Under the pieces are notes generated by a model. The model saw only the letters and a program-made list of their open reading frames with translations. It searched no databases and was not told where the DNA came from. From the NCBI RefSeq assembly GCF_018598555.1, contig NZ_JAHEWN010000007.1, positions 62,001 through 126,000 of the forward strand: a DNA stretch of 64,000 nucleotides, in the 5' to 3' direction. This DNA is from Curtobacterium aurantiacum (GTDB lineage: Bacteria; Actinomycetota; Actinomycetes; Actinomycetales; Microbacteriaceae). This document shows positions 17,139 through 27,867 of this stretch, piece after piece. The position numbers and the translations under genes were made by a program. Each line of letters opens with the position of its first letter. Position 1 is the stretch's first letter.

Positions 17139-18905
17139 ATGACGACCACCGCCGACCTCGCCGCCCGACTCCGGGCGATGCCGGACGACGCGCTCGAGCG
17201 CCTCGTCGCGGCGAGGCGACTCCCCACCGCTGCACTCGCCGAGACGGGCCCGCAGCGCATCACCGACTTCTTCGACCTCGCCGAGGCGCTCCGCACCGAC
17301 GACGCCGTGGACGCAGCCGTCGAGCACCTGCCGCGCGCCACGATCCTCGCGTTGCGTGACGGCGGCGCCGTCGACGCGCTCGGCCCCGCGATCGCGCTCG
17401 GCCTCGCCGACGAGGACGGCGCAGTCGACGACGCGGTCGCCACACGCGTGGCCGCCCACCCCGACCTCGCCTCGCTCGACGAGCAGCCGGGAGGCCCGGA
17501 GCAGGTCCGCCCCGCTGCTCCCGCCTTCGACGTCACGGCGCTCGAGCGTGCACGCACCACCGGCGCGGAGCAGGCGTTCGCGACGATGACCGTGCTCGCC
17601 GAGCTGCTGCGCGCGGTCGACGCCGGCGCCGTCCGTGAACTCGTCAAGGGCGGGATCGGCATGCCGCTCGCCCGCACCCTCGCCGAGCGCATCGGCACCG
17701 ACGCCGAGCTCGTCGCCGGTCGCCTGGCGCTGCTCGACGACATCGGGTTCGCCGATCCCGACACCGGCCGGTGGATCGTCACCGACGCCGGCCACGCGTG
17801 GCTGCTCGCCGGCTGGCCGGAGCGCTGGGTCTCGCTGGTGTCGGCGTGGTCGGACACGCTCCCGCCCGCCGTGCATCAAGTCCTCGAGCTGGCCGACGGC
17901 GACCTCCGCGACCTCGTGCCGCTCGGGCGCTGGGCGTACCCGGCGGGGTCCCGCTGGCTCGACGCCCTGCTGCTCGACGTCGCCGGCACGGCGGCCTCGC
18001 TCGGCCTGGCCGTCGACGGGATCGTCACGAGCACCGGCCGGGCGCTCCTCGACGGCGACGCCGAGCAGGCCGCCGACGACCTGCCGGGCACCGTGGAGCG
18101 GGTCTACCTGCAGCACGACCTCACCGTCATCGCCCCTGGCCCGCTCGCTCCGGTGGACGACGACGCCCTGCGCACCGTCGCCGTGCTCGAGGCACCGGGA
18201 CTCGCGGCGCGGTACCGGATCTCCGAGGACACGCTCCGTGCTGCCTTCCGGGCCGGACACTCCCGCGACGACCTGCTGACCCTGCTCGGGCGGCTGTCGG
18301 CCACCGGGATCCCCCAGCCCCTCGCCTACCTGATCGACCAGGTGGCCGGACGCGACGGCAGCATCGTCGTCGACCGCGGACCGGGCGGCGTCGGGACCGA
18401 GGTCCGTGGCACCCCCGACCAGCTCGACCTCGTCGGGGTGGACGCCGAACTCCGGCAGCTCGCGTGGGAGCGACCCGACCTGACGACGCTGACCACCCGC
18501 TACCCACCGCACGTCGTGCACTCCGCGCTGGAGGACCAGCGCTACCCGGCCGTCCTGACGACCGCAGCCCGCCCCGAGACGCACCACGGGCCTCCCGGCC
18601 GGCGCAGCCACACCGGACGTTCGCCGGAGCAGGCGGCGCAGGCACTCGTCGAACGACTCCGCCTGACGACGCAGCGGGGCGACGCGGAGCCGGAGCAGGA
18701 GTGGCTCGGTCGGCAGATCGACCTCGCCGTGCGCGGACGGACGCCGATCCGTGTGACCGTACGGATGCCGGACGGCTCGGAACGGCCGTTCTCGATCGTG
18801 CCGACCTCGGTCGCGGCCGGACGGGTCCGCGGGCGGGACACCGCCGTCGACGTCGAACGCACCCTGCCGCTGTCGCTCGTCGTGTCGGTCGAGAGCGACG
18901 CCTGA
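17139..18905 (+). CDS. Helicase-associated (XPB/Ssl2-like N-terminal) domain protein
   Basis: A 588-residue protein with no helicase motifs of its own. It resembles the actinobacterial family (Rv0862c type) that holds the XPB/Ssl2-like N-terminal domain and always lies next to a bacterial XPB gene. It starts with a winged-helix-like segment (LAARLRAMPDDALERLVAARR); the C-terminal part contains RYRISEDTLRAAFRAGHSRDDLLTLLGRLSATGIPQPLAYLID, a recognisable feature of the family, in shortened form RISEDTLRAAF here. It probably works with XPB in DNA repair or transcription-coupled processes. The XPB gene starts 46 bp downstream. Confidence 0.85.
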   Translation: MTTTADLAARLRAMPDDALERLVAARRLPTAALAETGPQRITDFFDLAEALRTDDAVDAAVEHLPRATILALRDGGAVDALGPAIALGLADEDGAVDDAVATRVAAHPDLASLDEQPGGPEQVRPAAPAFDVTALERARTTGAEQAFATMTVLAELLRAVDAGAVRELVKGGIGMPLARTLAERIGTDAELVAGRLALLDDIGFADPDTGRWIVTDAGHAWLLAGWPERWVSLVSAWSDTLPPAVHQVLELADGDLRDLVPLGRWAYPAGSRWLDALLLDVAGTAASLGLAVDGIVTSTGRALLDGDAEQAADDLPGTVERVYLQHDLTVIAPGPLAPVDDDALRTVAVLEAPGLAARYRISEDTLRAAFRAGHSRDDLLTLLGRLSATGIPQPLAYLIDQVAGRDGSIVVDRGPGGVGTEVRGTPDQLDLVGVDAELRQLAWERPDLTTLTTRYPPHVVHSALEDQRYPAVLTTAARPETHHGPPGRRSHTGRSPEQAAQALVERLRLTTQRGDAEPEQEWLGRQIDLAVRGRTPIRVTVRMPDGSERPFSIVPTSVAAGRVRGRDTAVDVERTLPLSLVVSVESDA

Positions 18906-18951
18906 GCCGCGGTCACCCGCACGCAGGCGGCGACGGCTAGGCTGGCAGGTC

Positions 18952-20649
18952 ATGAACGGACCGCTGATCGTGCAGAGCGACCGCACCGTGCTCCTCGAGG
19001 TCGCGCACCCCGACGCCGAGGACGCACGCCACGAGCTCGCGGCCTTCGCCGAGCTCGAGCGCGCTCCCGAGCACGTGCACACCTACCGGATCACCCGCCT
19101 CGGACTGTGGAACGCGCGCGCCGCGGGCCACGACGCCGAGGCGATGATCGCCACCCTCGAACGCTTCGCGAAGTTCCCCGTGCCGCAGAGCGTCACGGTC
19201 GACATCCGCGACACGGTCTCGCGCTACGGACGCCTCGTGATCCGGCGCGAGGAGCGTCCCGACGCCCCCGTCATCGCGAACTCCCCGACCGAGGAGCTCG
19301 AGCAGCTGCCGGTCCTGCTCCTCACCGCGGAAGACCCGTCGGTGCTGGCCGAGGTCATCCGGTCGAAGCGCATCAAGCCGCTGCTCGGTGACATGCGGTC
19401 CCCGTCCGAGGTCGAGCTGCAGCCGTGGGCGCGCGGGCAGATCAAGCAGGAGCTCGTGAAGCTCGGGTGGCCGGCAGAGGACCTGGCGGGCTACACGCCG
19501 GGGCAGCCGCACCCGATCGACCTGGACACCGCCGAGTGGCACATGCGGCCGTACCAGGAGCAGGCGGTCGACACGTTCTTCGCCCAGGGCTCCGGCGTCG
19601 TCGTGCTGCCCTGTGGTGCCGGCAAGACCCTCGTCGGCGCCGGTGCGATGGCGACCGTGAAGGCGACCACGCTCATCCTCGTGACGAACACGGTCTCGGC
19701 GCGGCAGTGGCGCACCGAGCTCCTCAAGCGCACGACCTTGACGCCGGAGGACATCGGTGAGTACTCGGGCAGCGTCAAGGAGATCCGGCCGGTCACGATC
19801 GCGACGTACCAGATCCTCACCGCCCGCCGGAAGGGCGAGTACACGCACCTGTCGCTCCTCGACGCCCTCGACTGGGGCCTCATCGTCTACGACGAGGTGC
19901 ACCTGCTGCCGGCGCCGGTGTTCAAGCTGACCGCCGACCTGCAGGCTCGCCGACGCCTGGGTCTCACCGCCACGCTCGTGCGCGAGGACGGCCGCGAGGG
20001 CGACGTCTTCTCGCTCATCGGGCCGAAGCGCTACGACGCCCCGTGGAAGGAGATCGAGGCGCAGGGCTACATCTCGCCGGCCTCCTGCTACGAGGTCCGC
20101 ATCGACCTGCCGCACCAGGACCGCCTGGAGTACGCGGCGTCGAGCGACGACGAGCGCTACCGGCTCGCCGCGACGTCCCCGGCGAAGACCCCGGTGGTGC
20201 GGGAGCTCATCGAGAAGCACCGCGGCGAGCAGATCCTGGTGATCGGCCAGTACATCGACCAGCTCGACGAACTGGCCGCGTCACTCGACGCCGCGGAGAT
20301 CACCGGGGCGACGCCGGTCGACGAACGCGAACGGCTGTACGACGCGTTCCGGTCCGGCGAGGTCGACGTGCTCGTCGTCTCGAAGGTCGCGAACTTCTCG
20401 ATCGACCTGCCCGACGCCACCGTCGCCATCCAGGTGTCCGGATCGTTCGGATCACGGCAGGAAGAGGCGCAGCGGCTCGGTCGGCTCCTCCGTCCGAACA
20501 AGGACGGCCTGCCCGCGTCGTTCTACACGCTCGTGGCGCGGGACACCGTCGACCAGGACTTCGCGCAGAACCGGCAGCGGTTCCTGGCGGAGCAGGGGTA
20601 CTCCTACACGATCCTGGACGCCGACCAGGTCCAGACGCCCGTGGGCTGA
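18952..20649 (+). CDS. DNA repair helicase XPB
   Basis: A superfamily 2 3'-5' DNA helicase of the bacterial XPB type, 565 residues. An N-terminal damage-recognition-like domain comes first, then Walker A PCGAGKT (about 219), DEVH box YDEVHLLP (about 316), GLTATLVREDGREGD with the XPB RED motif, and helicase domain 2 ending in SGSFGSRQEEAQRLGRLLRP with the arginine fingers. It unwinds DNA at damage sites. TAGGCT 8 nt before the ATG may be the -10. The preceding helicase-associated gene is its constant partner, as in Rv0861c-Rv0862c. Confidence 0.95.
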   Translation: MNGPLIVQSDRTVLLEVAHPDAEDARHELAAFAELERAPEHVHTYRITRLGLWNARAAGHDAEAMIATLERFAKFPVPQSVTVDIRDTVSRYGRLVIRREERPDAPVIANSPTEELEQLPVLLLTAEDPSVLAEVIRSKRIKPLLGDMRSPSEVELQPWARGQIKQELVKLGWPAEDLAGYTPGQPHPIDLDTAEWHMRPYQEQAVDTFFAQGSGVVVLPCGAGKTLVGAGAMATVKATTLILVTNTVSARQWRTELLKRTTLTPEDIGEYSGSVKEIRPVTIATYQILTARRKGEYTHLSLLDALDWGLIVYDEVHLLPAPVFKLTADLQARRRLGLTATLVREDGREGDVFSLIGPKRYDAPWKEIEAQGYISPASCYEVRIDLPHQDRLEYAASSDDERYRLAATSPAKTPVVRELIEKHRGEQILVIGQYIDQLDELAASLDAAEITGATPVDERERLYDAFRSGEVDVLVVSKVANFSIDLPDATVAIQVSGSFGSRQEEAQRLGRLLRPNKDGLPASFYTLVARDTVDQDFAQNRQRFLAEQGYSYTILDADQVQTPVG

Positions 20650-20700
20650 CGCACGAACCGCTCTCAGGAAACCCCGAGGGAACGGTCAGAAGATAGAGCC

Positions 20701-21396
20701 ATGAGCGATGGCCCCAAGATCCTGATCGTCGACGACGAGCCGAACATCCGCGACCTCCTGACGACCTCGTTGCGCTTCGCCGGCTTCGCCGTGCGTGCGG
20801 TGGGCAACGGGGCACAGGCGATCTCCGCCGTGCTGGAAGAAGAGCCGGACCTCATCATCCTCGACGTGATGCTGCCCGACATGAACGGCTTCGGCGTCAC
20901 CAAGCGCCTGCGGTCGTCTGGCTACACCTCGCCGATCCTGTTCCTCACGGCGAAGGACGACACCGAGGACAAGATCACCGGCCTCACCGTCGGCGGCGAC
21001 GACTACGTCACCAAGCCGTTCTCGCTCGACGAGATCGTCGCCCGCATCAAGGCCATCCTCCGTCGCACGATGAACGACGAGGAAGACGCGATCATCCGCG
21101 CCGGTGAGCTCACGATGGACCAGGACACGCACGAGGTCACGATCGGCGACGCGCAGATCGAGCTCTCCCCCACCGAGTTCAAGCTGCTCCGCTACCTCAT
21201 GCTCAACCCGAACCGCGTGCTGTCGAAGGCGCAGATCCTCGACCACGTGTGGGAGTACGACTTCAACGGCGACGCCGGCATCGTCGAGAGCTACATCTCG
21301 TACCTGCGCCGCAAGCTCGACCAGTACTCGGCCGAGCCGATCATCCAGACCAAGCGCGGCTTCGGCTACATGCTGAAGGCGTCCAAGGCCTCGTAG
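20701..21396 (+). CDS. Response regulator, OmpR/PhoB family
   Basis: A 231-residue transcription factor. The receiver domain has the acidic pair DD (11-12), phospho-acceptor Asp55 in LIILDVMLPD, and the Lys of VTKPFS. The winged-helix output domain has FKLLRYLMLNPNRVLSKAQI and SYLRRKL. It resembles mycobacterial MprA/TcrX-type regulators. The sensor kinase gene follows 66 bp downstream, so the two form a pair. The signal and targets are unknown. Confidence 0.93.
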   Translation: MSDGPKILIVDDEPNIRDLLTTSLRFAGFAVRAVGNGAQAISAVLEEEPDLIILDVMLPDMNGFGVTKRLRSSGYTSPILFLTAKDDTEDKITGLTVGGDDYVTKPFSLDEIVARIKAILRRTMNDEEDAIIRAGELTMDQDTHEVTIGDAQIELSPTEFKLLRYLMLNPNRVLSKAQILDHVWEYDFNGDAGIVESYISYLRRKLDQYSAEPIIQTKRGFGYMLKASKAS

Positions 21397-21462
21397 CACC
21401 ATCACGTCTTCACGGCGGTCGTCCGGTTTCACCGGGCGGCCGCTGTCTATCGTTGGGGCAGC

Positions 21463-23154
21463 ATGCACACGCGAATGAACCACTGGTGGGACGGGATCTC
21501 CCTGCGCACCAAGATCACCGGGATCACGGTGCTCCTGGTCGCGCTCGGGCTGCTCGTCGCCGGGCTCGGCACGATGACGGTGCTGTCCACCTACCTCATG
21601 CAGCAGCTCGACAACACGGTCAAGCAGACGACCGAGCAGCTCGAGGGCCAGAACATCAGCGACGGCGAGCAGTACTGCAAGCTCTCCGTCGTGGTGTCGC
21701 AGAGCGCCTACGTCGCCGCGTACGACGCCGACGGCGACCAGATCTGCCAGACGCCCGCCTCCAGCCGACCCGACGTCCGCCAGGCGATGCTGGTCGACGC
21801 CGCCCAGACGAACCAGCGCGTCTCGCTCTACGACAGCCAGCACAACCACGAGTGGCGTGCGCAGATCATCCCGGCGTCCCTGCAGAACCAGTCCGACGGC
21901 ACCACCGAGACCGGCTACGTGCTCATCGCCGTCTCGAGCGCCGGCACCGACGAGACGATCGCCAAGTTCACCGCGATCTTCCTCGGTTTCGGTGCATCGG
22001 TCATCCTGCTCGGCGCGATGCTCACCCGGCTGCTCGTCACCGCGACCTTCGACCCGCTGCGTGACGTCGAGGACACCGCCGCCCGGTTCGCCGCGGGTGA
22101 CTTCAACCAGCGCCTCGAAGCCGACACCCCGAACACCGAGGTCGGTCGGCTCAACCGCTCCCTCAACGTGATGCTCGAGCGGATCGACTCGGCGTTCGAG
22201 GACCGCGACCGCACCATCGCCCAGATGCGCCGGTTCGTCGGGGACGCCTCCCACGAGCTCCGCACACCGCTCGTGTCCCTGCGCGGGTACGCCGAGCTCT
22301 ACCGGATGGGCGCCCTGCGCAAGGAAGAGGACGTCGCGCAGGCGATGGAACGCATCGAGAAGGAAGCGCAGCGGATGGGCCTGCTCGTGCAGGATCTGTT
22401 GCAGCTCGCCCGGATCGACGAGTCGAAGCCCCTCGAGCTCGGCCCGGTCGACCTGGTCGCCATCGCACGCGACTCGGCGCTCGACACCATGGCCTCCAAC
22501 CCCGACCGTGAGATCCAGGTCCTCGTCGAGGACGCCCTGACCGGCGAGAGCGTGCCCCAGGCGGTCCGTCCGTCGGGGACCTCCATCGCCTCCCCGGACA
22601 CCGGCGAGGCACCGCCCGTGTCGCCGACCTCGGCGAACACCACCGGACCGATCGCGTTCTCGCGCCAGACGATCGCGCGCCTACGTGCCCGCCGAACCCG
22701 TGCGATGAACATCGACGCCGGTGCCGCCCCCACCGACGAGACCACCCCGCTGCCCACGGTCGTGCTGCCGAAGCGCCCGCCGATCGTCCTGGCAGAAGAG
22801 AACAAGATCCGCCAGATCGTCACGAACCTGATGGGCAACGCCATGCGGTTCACGGCGCACGACGACCCGATCGAGATCGGCATCGGCGTGGACGACGAGC
22901 GCGGCATGGCGCACCTCGACGTGATCGACCACGGCGAGGGCATCCCGCCGCAGCTGCGCGAGAAGATCTTCCAGCGCTTCTGGCGTGCCGACACCTCGCG
23001 CGCCCGGGACACGGGCGGCTCGGGCCTCGGGCTCGCCATCGTGTCCGGGATCGTCGCGGCGCACAACGGCTCGGTCGAGGTATTCGACACCGAGGGCGGC
23101 GGCGCCACCTTCCGCGTCTGGCTCCCCCTGCTCCCGCGCGACTTCGCCGCCTGA
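21463..23154 (+). CDS. Sensor histidine kinase with an unusual linker in the kinase core
   Basis: 563 residues, the partner of the upstream response regulator. Two membrane helices (about 15-38 and 168-192) flank an extracytoplasmic sensor of about 130 residues with two cysteines (EQYCKL and QICQTP) that could form a disulfide. HAMP follows, then the phospho-acceptor His264 in DASHELRTPL. The ATPase N box NLMGNAMRF is near 458, and GSGLGLAIV marks the G2 box. Between about 345 and 440, inside the ATPase region, lies a Pro/Thr/Ser-rich and Arg-rich insert not seen in standard kinases. A second ATG 4 codons later is also possible. Confidence 0.93.
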   Translation: MHTRMNHWWDGISLRTKITGITVLLVALGLLVAGLGTMTVLSTYLMQQLDNTVKQTTEQLEGQNISDGEQYCKLSVVVSQSAYVAAYDADGDQICQTPASSRPDVRQAMLVDAAQTNQRVSLYDSQHNHEWRAQIIPASLQNQSDGTTETGYVLIAVSSAGTDETIAKFTAIFLGFGASVILLGAMLTRLLVTATFDPLRDVEDTAARFAAGDFNQRLEADTPNTEVGRLNRSLNVMLERIDSAFEDRDRTIAQMRRFVGDASHELRTPLVSLRGYAELYRMGALRKEEDVAQAMERIEKEAQRMGLLVQDLLQLARIDESKPLELGPVDLVAIARDSALDTMASNPDREIQVLVEDALTGESVPQAVRPSGTSIASPDTGEAPPVSPTSANTTGPIAFSRQTIARLRARRTRAMNIDAGAAPTDETTPLPTVVLPKRPPIVLAEENKIRQIVTNLMGNAMRFTAHDDPIEIGIGVDDERGMAHLDVIDHGEGIPPQLREKIFQRFWRADTSRARDTGGSGLGLAIVSGIVAAHNGSVEVFDTEGGGATFRVWLPLLPRDFAA

Positions 23155-23187
23155 CCCCCGCGGGGCCGGGCCCTCGCCCCTCGCCCC

Positions 23188-23275
23188 GAGGTTCCAAAAT
23201 CTCGGCATCTCGGCGGGCTTGGCGTCATCGTCCGGAACCTCGTCGGCGGACGCACGGCGTGTTCTGGAACCTCGG
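23188..23275. repeat. Left inverted-repeat end of the endonuclease cassette
   Basis: Two motifs: GAGGTTCCAAAATCTCGG plus ATC-type ending (22 bp, 23188-23209) and TGTTCTGGAACCTCGG (23260-23275). Both recur inverted at 24321-24408, the outer one perfectly over 22 bp. The two motifs within this end also pair with each other (CCGAGGTTCCA with TGGAACCTCGG), so each end can fold into a hairpin. Confidence 0.85.
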
Positions 23276-23314
23276 TGACAGCGGGCCGCCAATGACCACG
23301 CCGCCCGCGCAGGA

Positions 23315-24217
23315 TCAGGCTGATCGGAGGGTCCGAGCCTCGACCTCGCGTTGCACGAACGCCTGCCGGAGTCGCTCGAACAGGACAGCGGGACGCCCGG
23401 CATCCGCTGACGTCGCATGGACCACGATCCAGCCGTTGACCGCGAACCCGTTCGCCCGGCGCTGATCGTGATGGAACGTCCGGCGGTCGCGATGGTGGTC
23501 GCCGTCGTACTCCAGAGCGATCCGGAGTTCGGGCCACGCGAGGTCGGCGCGGCCGAGGAACCGACCGCGGTCGTCGACGACGTCCAGGTTGATCTCGGGT
23601 TCCGGGAAGCCCGCTCCCATGACGCCGAGGCGAAGACGGGTCTCCATCGGCGACTCCACAGCGGTGCGTACATCGTCGAGCGCCGCGCGTGCCCTCCGGG
23701 CCGCACGGCTGCCCGTCACGATCGCCGCCGCCAACCCGTCGACGGTCGCGAACCCGCTCGGACCAACGAAGAAGTCGCCGAGGACGACGAGTTCGACCGA
23801 TGTGAGTACCGACGCGGACTCGAACCAGGCTCGCGCCGGAGGGCTCACCGGGATCCCGCGGACCCGGCTCGGCTGGAACCCCTCGAGCCGCAGCCGATGC
23901 GGGATGACCTGTGGGCGGCGCATGATCGGCGCTGTGCCGATGGCACTGACGTGGACCAGTTCGTCGTCCAGGCGGGACGGCAGGGGCGCACCCCAGAGCC
24001 GGGCCGCCGTCGTGTGGCTGATGAACTGGTCATCGCGGAGCACGAGCGCGATGGCTTCGACCAGGGTGATCGCGACCCCCGCTCGAGCGCGCACGCCGTG
24101 GACCGGGGACTGCAGATCGCGACGGGTCAACCTCGACGCGGGAACCCCCGCTGACAATGCCTCCCGCACGCGGAACGGCCTCGCTGAGTGTTCGTCGCGC
24201 AGTGCTCCGCTTGTCAT
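23315..24217 (-). CDS. DUF559-type endonuclease-domain protein (AbiEi-like N-terminus)
   Basis: About 300 residues. The N-terminal part looks like the winged-helix of AbiEi-type/actinobacterial DUF559 proteins (FRVREALSAGVPASRLTRRD, then TAARLWGAPLP). The C-terminal part has a Vsr/PD-(D/E)XK-like core: FLGRADLAWPELRIALEYDG followed by DHHRDRRTFHHDQRR and a strand ending in WIVV. Such proteins are common single genes in actinobacteria with no proven role. The start is uncertain: ATG 24217 lacks a clear ribosome-binding site, and a longer frame reaches 24364. The gene lies inside inverted repeats, which suggests horizontal movement. Confidence 0.78.
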   Translation of the reverse strand: MTSGALRDEHSARPFRVREALSAGVPASRLTRRDLQSPVHGVRARAGVAITLVEAIALVLRDDQFISHTTAARLWGAPLPSRLDDELVHVSAIGTAPIMRRPQVIPHRLRLEGFQPSRVRGIPVSPPARAWFESASVLTSVELVVLGDFFVGPSGFATVDGLAAAIVTGSRAARRARAALDDVRTAVESPMETRLRLGVMGAGFPEPEINLDVVDDRGRFLGRADLAWPELRIALEYDGDHHRDRRTFHHDQRRANGFAVNGWIVVHATSADAGRPAVLFERLRQAFVQREVEARTLRSA

Positions 24218-24320
24218 GACGAGAGCTTCGTGCACGCGGCGCCGGAGTCGGACGCGTCCGGCCGCAACTGTGGAGAACGTCGCGGGACGGGCCTCCAGGC
24301 CGACGGGACCACGTGTTGAG

Positions 24321-24408
24321 CCGAGGTTCCAGGACACGCCGCCAGTCGGATGCCGAAGTGACACGCCTCGCTACCTACGGCGTTGGGATGCCGAGATTTT
24401 GGAACCTC
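24321..24408. repeat. Right inverted-repeat end of the endonuclease cassette
   Basis: CCGAGGTTCCAGGACA (24321-24336) and a 22-bp motif (24387-24408) beginning GATGCCGAGATTTTGGAACC are the inverted copies of the left-end motifs, with one mismatch in the inner pair and none in the outer. The rest of the 24218-24524 gap holds only these repeats and the groEL terminator. Confidence 0.85.
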
Positions 24409-24477
24409 ACCGCCGCAAGCCGCCGCAAGCCCGCACGCCGCCCCCACGCTCCCGCCGCCGCCCACCCCCGCAAACAC

Positions 24478-24514
24478 GGAAGGGCCCCGCACGCGCAGCG
24501 TGCGGGGCCCTTCC
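24478..24514 (-). terminator. groEL terminator
   Basis: A 17-bp perfect stem beginning GGAAGGGCCCCGCACGC with a 3-nt loop, 10 bp past the groEL stop codon. Confidence 0.88.
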
Positions 24515-24524
24515 GTCAGGAGGA

Positions 24525-26214
<1,690 letters not shown>

Positions 26215-26224
26215 ACGCCGATTC

Positions 26225-26249
26225 TGGCACTCGCCGGGTGTGAGTGCAA
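26225..26249 (-). promoter_or_regulatory. CIRCE operator 2 overlapping the groL promoter
   Basis: TGGCACTC-N9-GAGTGCAA, a second CIRCE copy 10 bp farther from the gene. On the minus strand TTGCAC and CAGAAT, 17 bp apart, fit -35 and -10 boxes, so this operator covers the promoter. Confidence 0.85.
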
Positions 26250-26356
26250 CACAGTCGGGAGGCTCGTGACGACTTCCCAGGCCACCTCGCGTCCGGCGGA
26301 CCCCGCGCCACCGCCGCGGTCGCGCTCCCGGCACCGATCACCGCCCCGCACACGAC

Positions 26357-26388
26357 GAACGCGCCGCCCCTGACGGGACGGCGCGTTC
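26357..26388 (-). terminator. Terminator of the small cold-shock gene
   Basis: GAACGCGCCGCCCC pairs with GGGACGGCGCGTTC (one mismatch) 17 bp past the cspA-like stop codon. Confidence 0.75.
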
Positions 26389-26404
26389 CTCGAAGTGGTC
26401 GTGC

Positions 26405-26608
26405 TCAGGCGGGGCGGACGGACTCTGCCTGCGGGCCCTTCGACCCGGTGCCGACGTCGAACACGACGGCCTGGCCCTCCTCGAGGACCTTGTAACCCGA
26501 CATGTCGATGGCCGAGTAGTGCACGAACACGTCCTGGCCTCCTCCATCCACGGTGATGAAGCCGAAGCCCTTTTCAGCGTTGAACCACTTCACGGTTCCG
26601 TTGGCCAT
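26405..26608 (-). CDS. Cold-shock protein, CspA type
   Basis: A 67-residue single-domain cold-shock protein that binds single-stranded RNA/DNA. It reads [20 protein letters not shown] with RNP-1 KGFGFI and RNP-2 VFVHYS, and ends [11 protein letters not shown], close to standard actinobacterial CspA. GGAG is 10 nt before ATG 26608. About 200 bp of untranslated DNA lies upstream, consistent with the long leaders of cold-shock mRNAs. Confidence 0.95.
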   Translation of the reverse strand: MANGTVKWFNAEKGFGFITVDGGGQDVFVHYSAIDMSGYKVLEEGQAVVFDVGTGSKGPQAESVRPA

Positions 26609-26811
26609 GATCTCTTGCTCCCTGGTACTGCAGTGCGGAACGACGTGATCGTCGTCTGCATGGGACTCTGACCGAACGGGCACGATCAGGCAAGAGGTGT
26701 GACGTTGTTTCACGTCGATTCCGTCAGAAATCAACGTGTTCGAAACACAGCCGTCACACAATGCGCGGAAAACGCGGCGCGACGACCGGCTCGACGTGGT
26801 GCCGCACCCGG

Positions 26812-27417
26812 TCAGCCGGTGTAGTCGGCGCCGAGGACGACGCTCACGTCGGCGTTCGGGAACGCCGCCGACTGCTGCACGGCCGTGACGCCGAGCTGCT
26901 TCGCGATGCCCTGCGCGACCGCAGCCTGCGACGCCTGCTGGTAGTAGACGATCGTCGACGTGGAGCCCGTCGTGCCGGCGTCTCCGGTGGAGGCGACCTG
27001 CCAGCCGGCGCCGGTCAGCGCCGCACTGGCCCGGCTGGCGAGCCCCGTGGTGGTCGTGCCGTTCAGGACGACGACGGTGGTCGTGCCCTGCTGCGCCGGC
27101 GTCGCGGCCGCGGCGCTGTCCGACCCCGCCGAACCGGAACCGGCGGACGAGGACGCGGACGGCTTCGACGTCGCCGAGGGCTTCGCGGTCGCGGACGCCG
27201 AGGTGGACGCGGACGGGGAGTCCGATCCGTTGAACGAGTAGCTGCCGTTCAGCAGTGCGAGCACGAGGACGCCGATGCCGACGAGGACACCGGTCGCGAG
27301 TGCCGCCCAGGCGAAGGCGATCCAGCCACGGCCGCGACGCTGGGCACCGCGGTGGGCACCGACCCGCGGGCCGTCGGCGACGTCGTCGAACCGGTCTCGG
27401 GGGAATCTCGTGCTCAT
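26812..27417 (-). CDS. LytR C-terminal domain (LytR_C) membrane protein
   Basis: 201 residues. A hydrophilic Arg-rich N-terminus, one membrane helix (about 32-57), a Ser/Thr/Ala-rich linker, then a LytR_C domain (about 108-201) opening with [20 protein letters not shown]. The domain lies outside the membrane, and its role is unclear; it may bind cell-wall polymers. The ATG overlaps the stop of the upstream DUF3263 gene (ATGA), so the two are translationally coupled. Mycobacteria have the same pair (Rv0430-Rv0431) close to groEL2, as here. Confidence 0.88.
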   Translation of the reverse strand: MSTRFPRDRFDDVADGPRVGAHRGAQRRGRGWIAFAWAALATGVLVGIGVLVLALLNGSYSFNGSDSPSASTSASATAKPSATSKPSASSSAGSGSAGSDSAAAATPAQQGTTTVVVLNGTTTTGLASRASAALTGAGWQVASTGDAGTTGSTSTIVYYQQASQAAVAQGIAKQLGVTAVQQSAAFPNADVSVVLGADYTG

Positions 27418-27770
27418 CGTTCCTCTTCACGTCCTTCGGGAGCCGCACCGGGCGCGACGAAGCTGCGCGTGGCCCGGGCGCTGGTGCGCGCGTGACGGAG
27501 CCGCTGCAGCCGGGTGACGAGCTGCGGGTCGTACGCGAGTGCCGCGGGTGAGTCGATGACGCGGTTCAGCACCTGGTAGTAGCGCGCGGCCGACATCTCG
27601 AACTCCACCCGGATCTCCGCTTCCTTGGTGCGGTCGTGCCGTGCCCGGTCGTGCTCGAACGAGAGCACGCGCTTGGCGAGGTCACCGAGTTCGTCGACAC
27701 GGCGGTCGTCGACACGGCGGTCGTCGACACGATGCTCGTCGACACGGCGTTCGTCGGTGGGGCTGGTCAC
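27414..27770 (-). CDS. DUF3263-family protein
   Basis: A 118-residue cytoplasmic protein of unknown function. The core reads [38 protein letters not shown] in part (key words [16 protein letters not shown]), matching the actinobacterial DUF3263 helix-turn-helix-like domain. The N-terminus after the GTG 27770 is a short VDD/RRVDE repeat that comes from a 15-bp DNA repeat. It overlaps the LytR_C gene by four bases. Possibly a DNA-binding regulator of its neighbour, which is inference. Confidence 0.85.
   Translation of the reverse strand: MTSPTDERRVDEHRVDDRRVDDRRVDELGDLAKRVLSFEHDRARHDRTKEAEIRVEFEMSAARYYQVLNRVIDSPAALAYDPQLVTRLQRLRHARTSARATRSFVAPGAAPEGREEER
27692..27751. repeat. 15-bp tandem repeat in the DUF3263 N-terminus
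   Basis: Four head-to-tail copies of a 15-bp unit (TCGTCGACACGGCGG and variants) encode the repeated VDDRR residues. Copy number may vary between strains. Confidence 0.85.
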
Positions 27771-27867
27771 GGCGGTTCCGATCACGTATCGGGTAACGGG
27801 TCTCGCACATCGTAGGGGTGGAGTCGATCCGGACCCTGGCACGGTGCTGGACTGTCGCGAACACCGG

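Noticed and set aside
27692..27751. A CRISPR-like array
   Set aside because: The repeats are head to tail with no spacers and lie in a coding sequence. The other tandem repeats (5651, 10021, 56371) also lack spacers.
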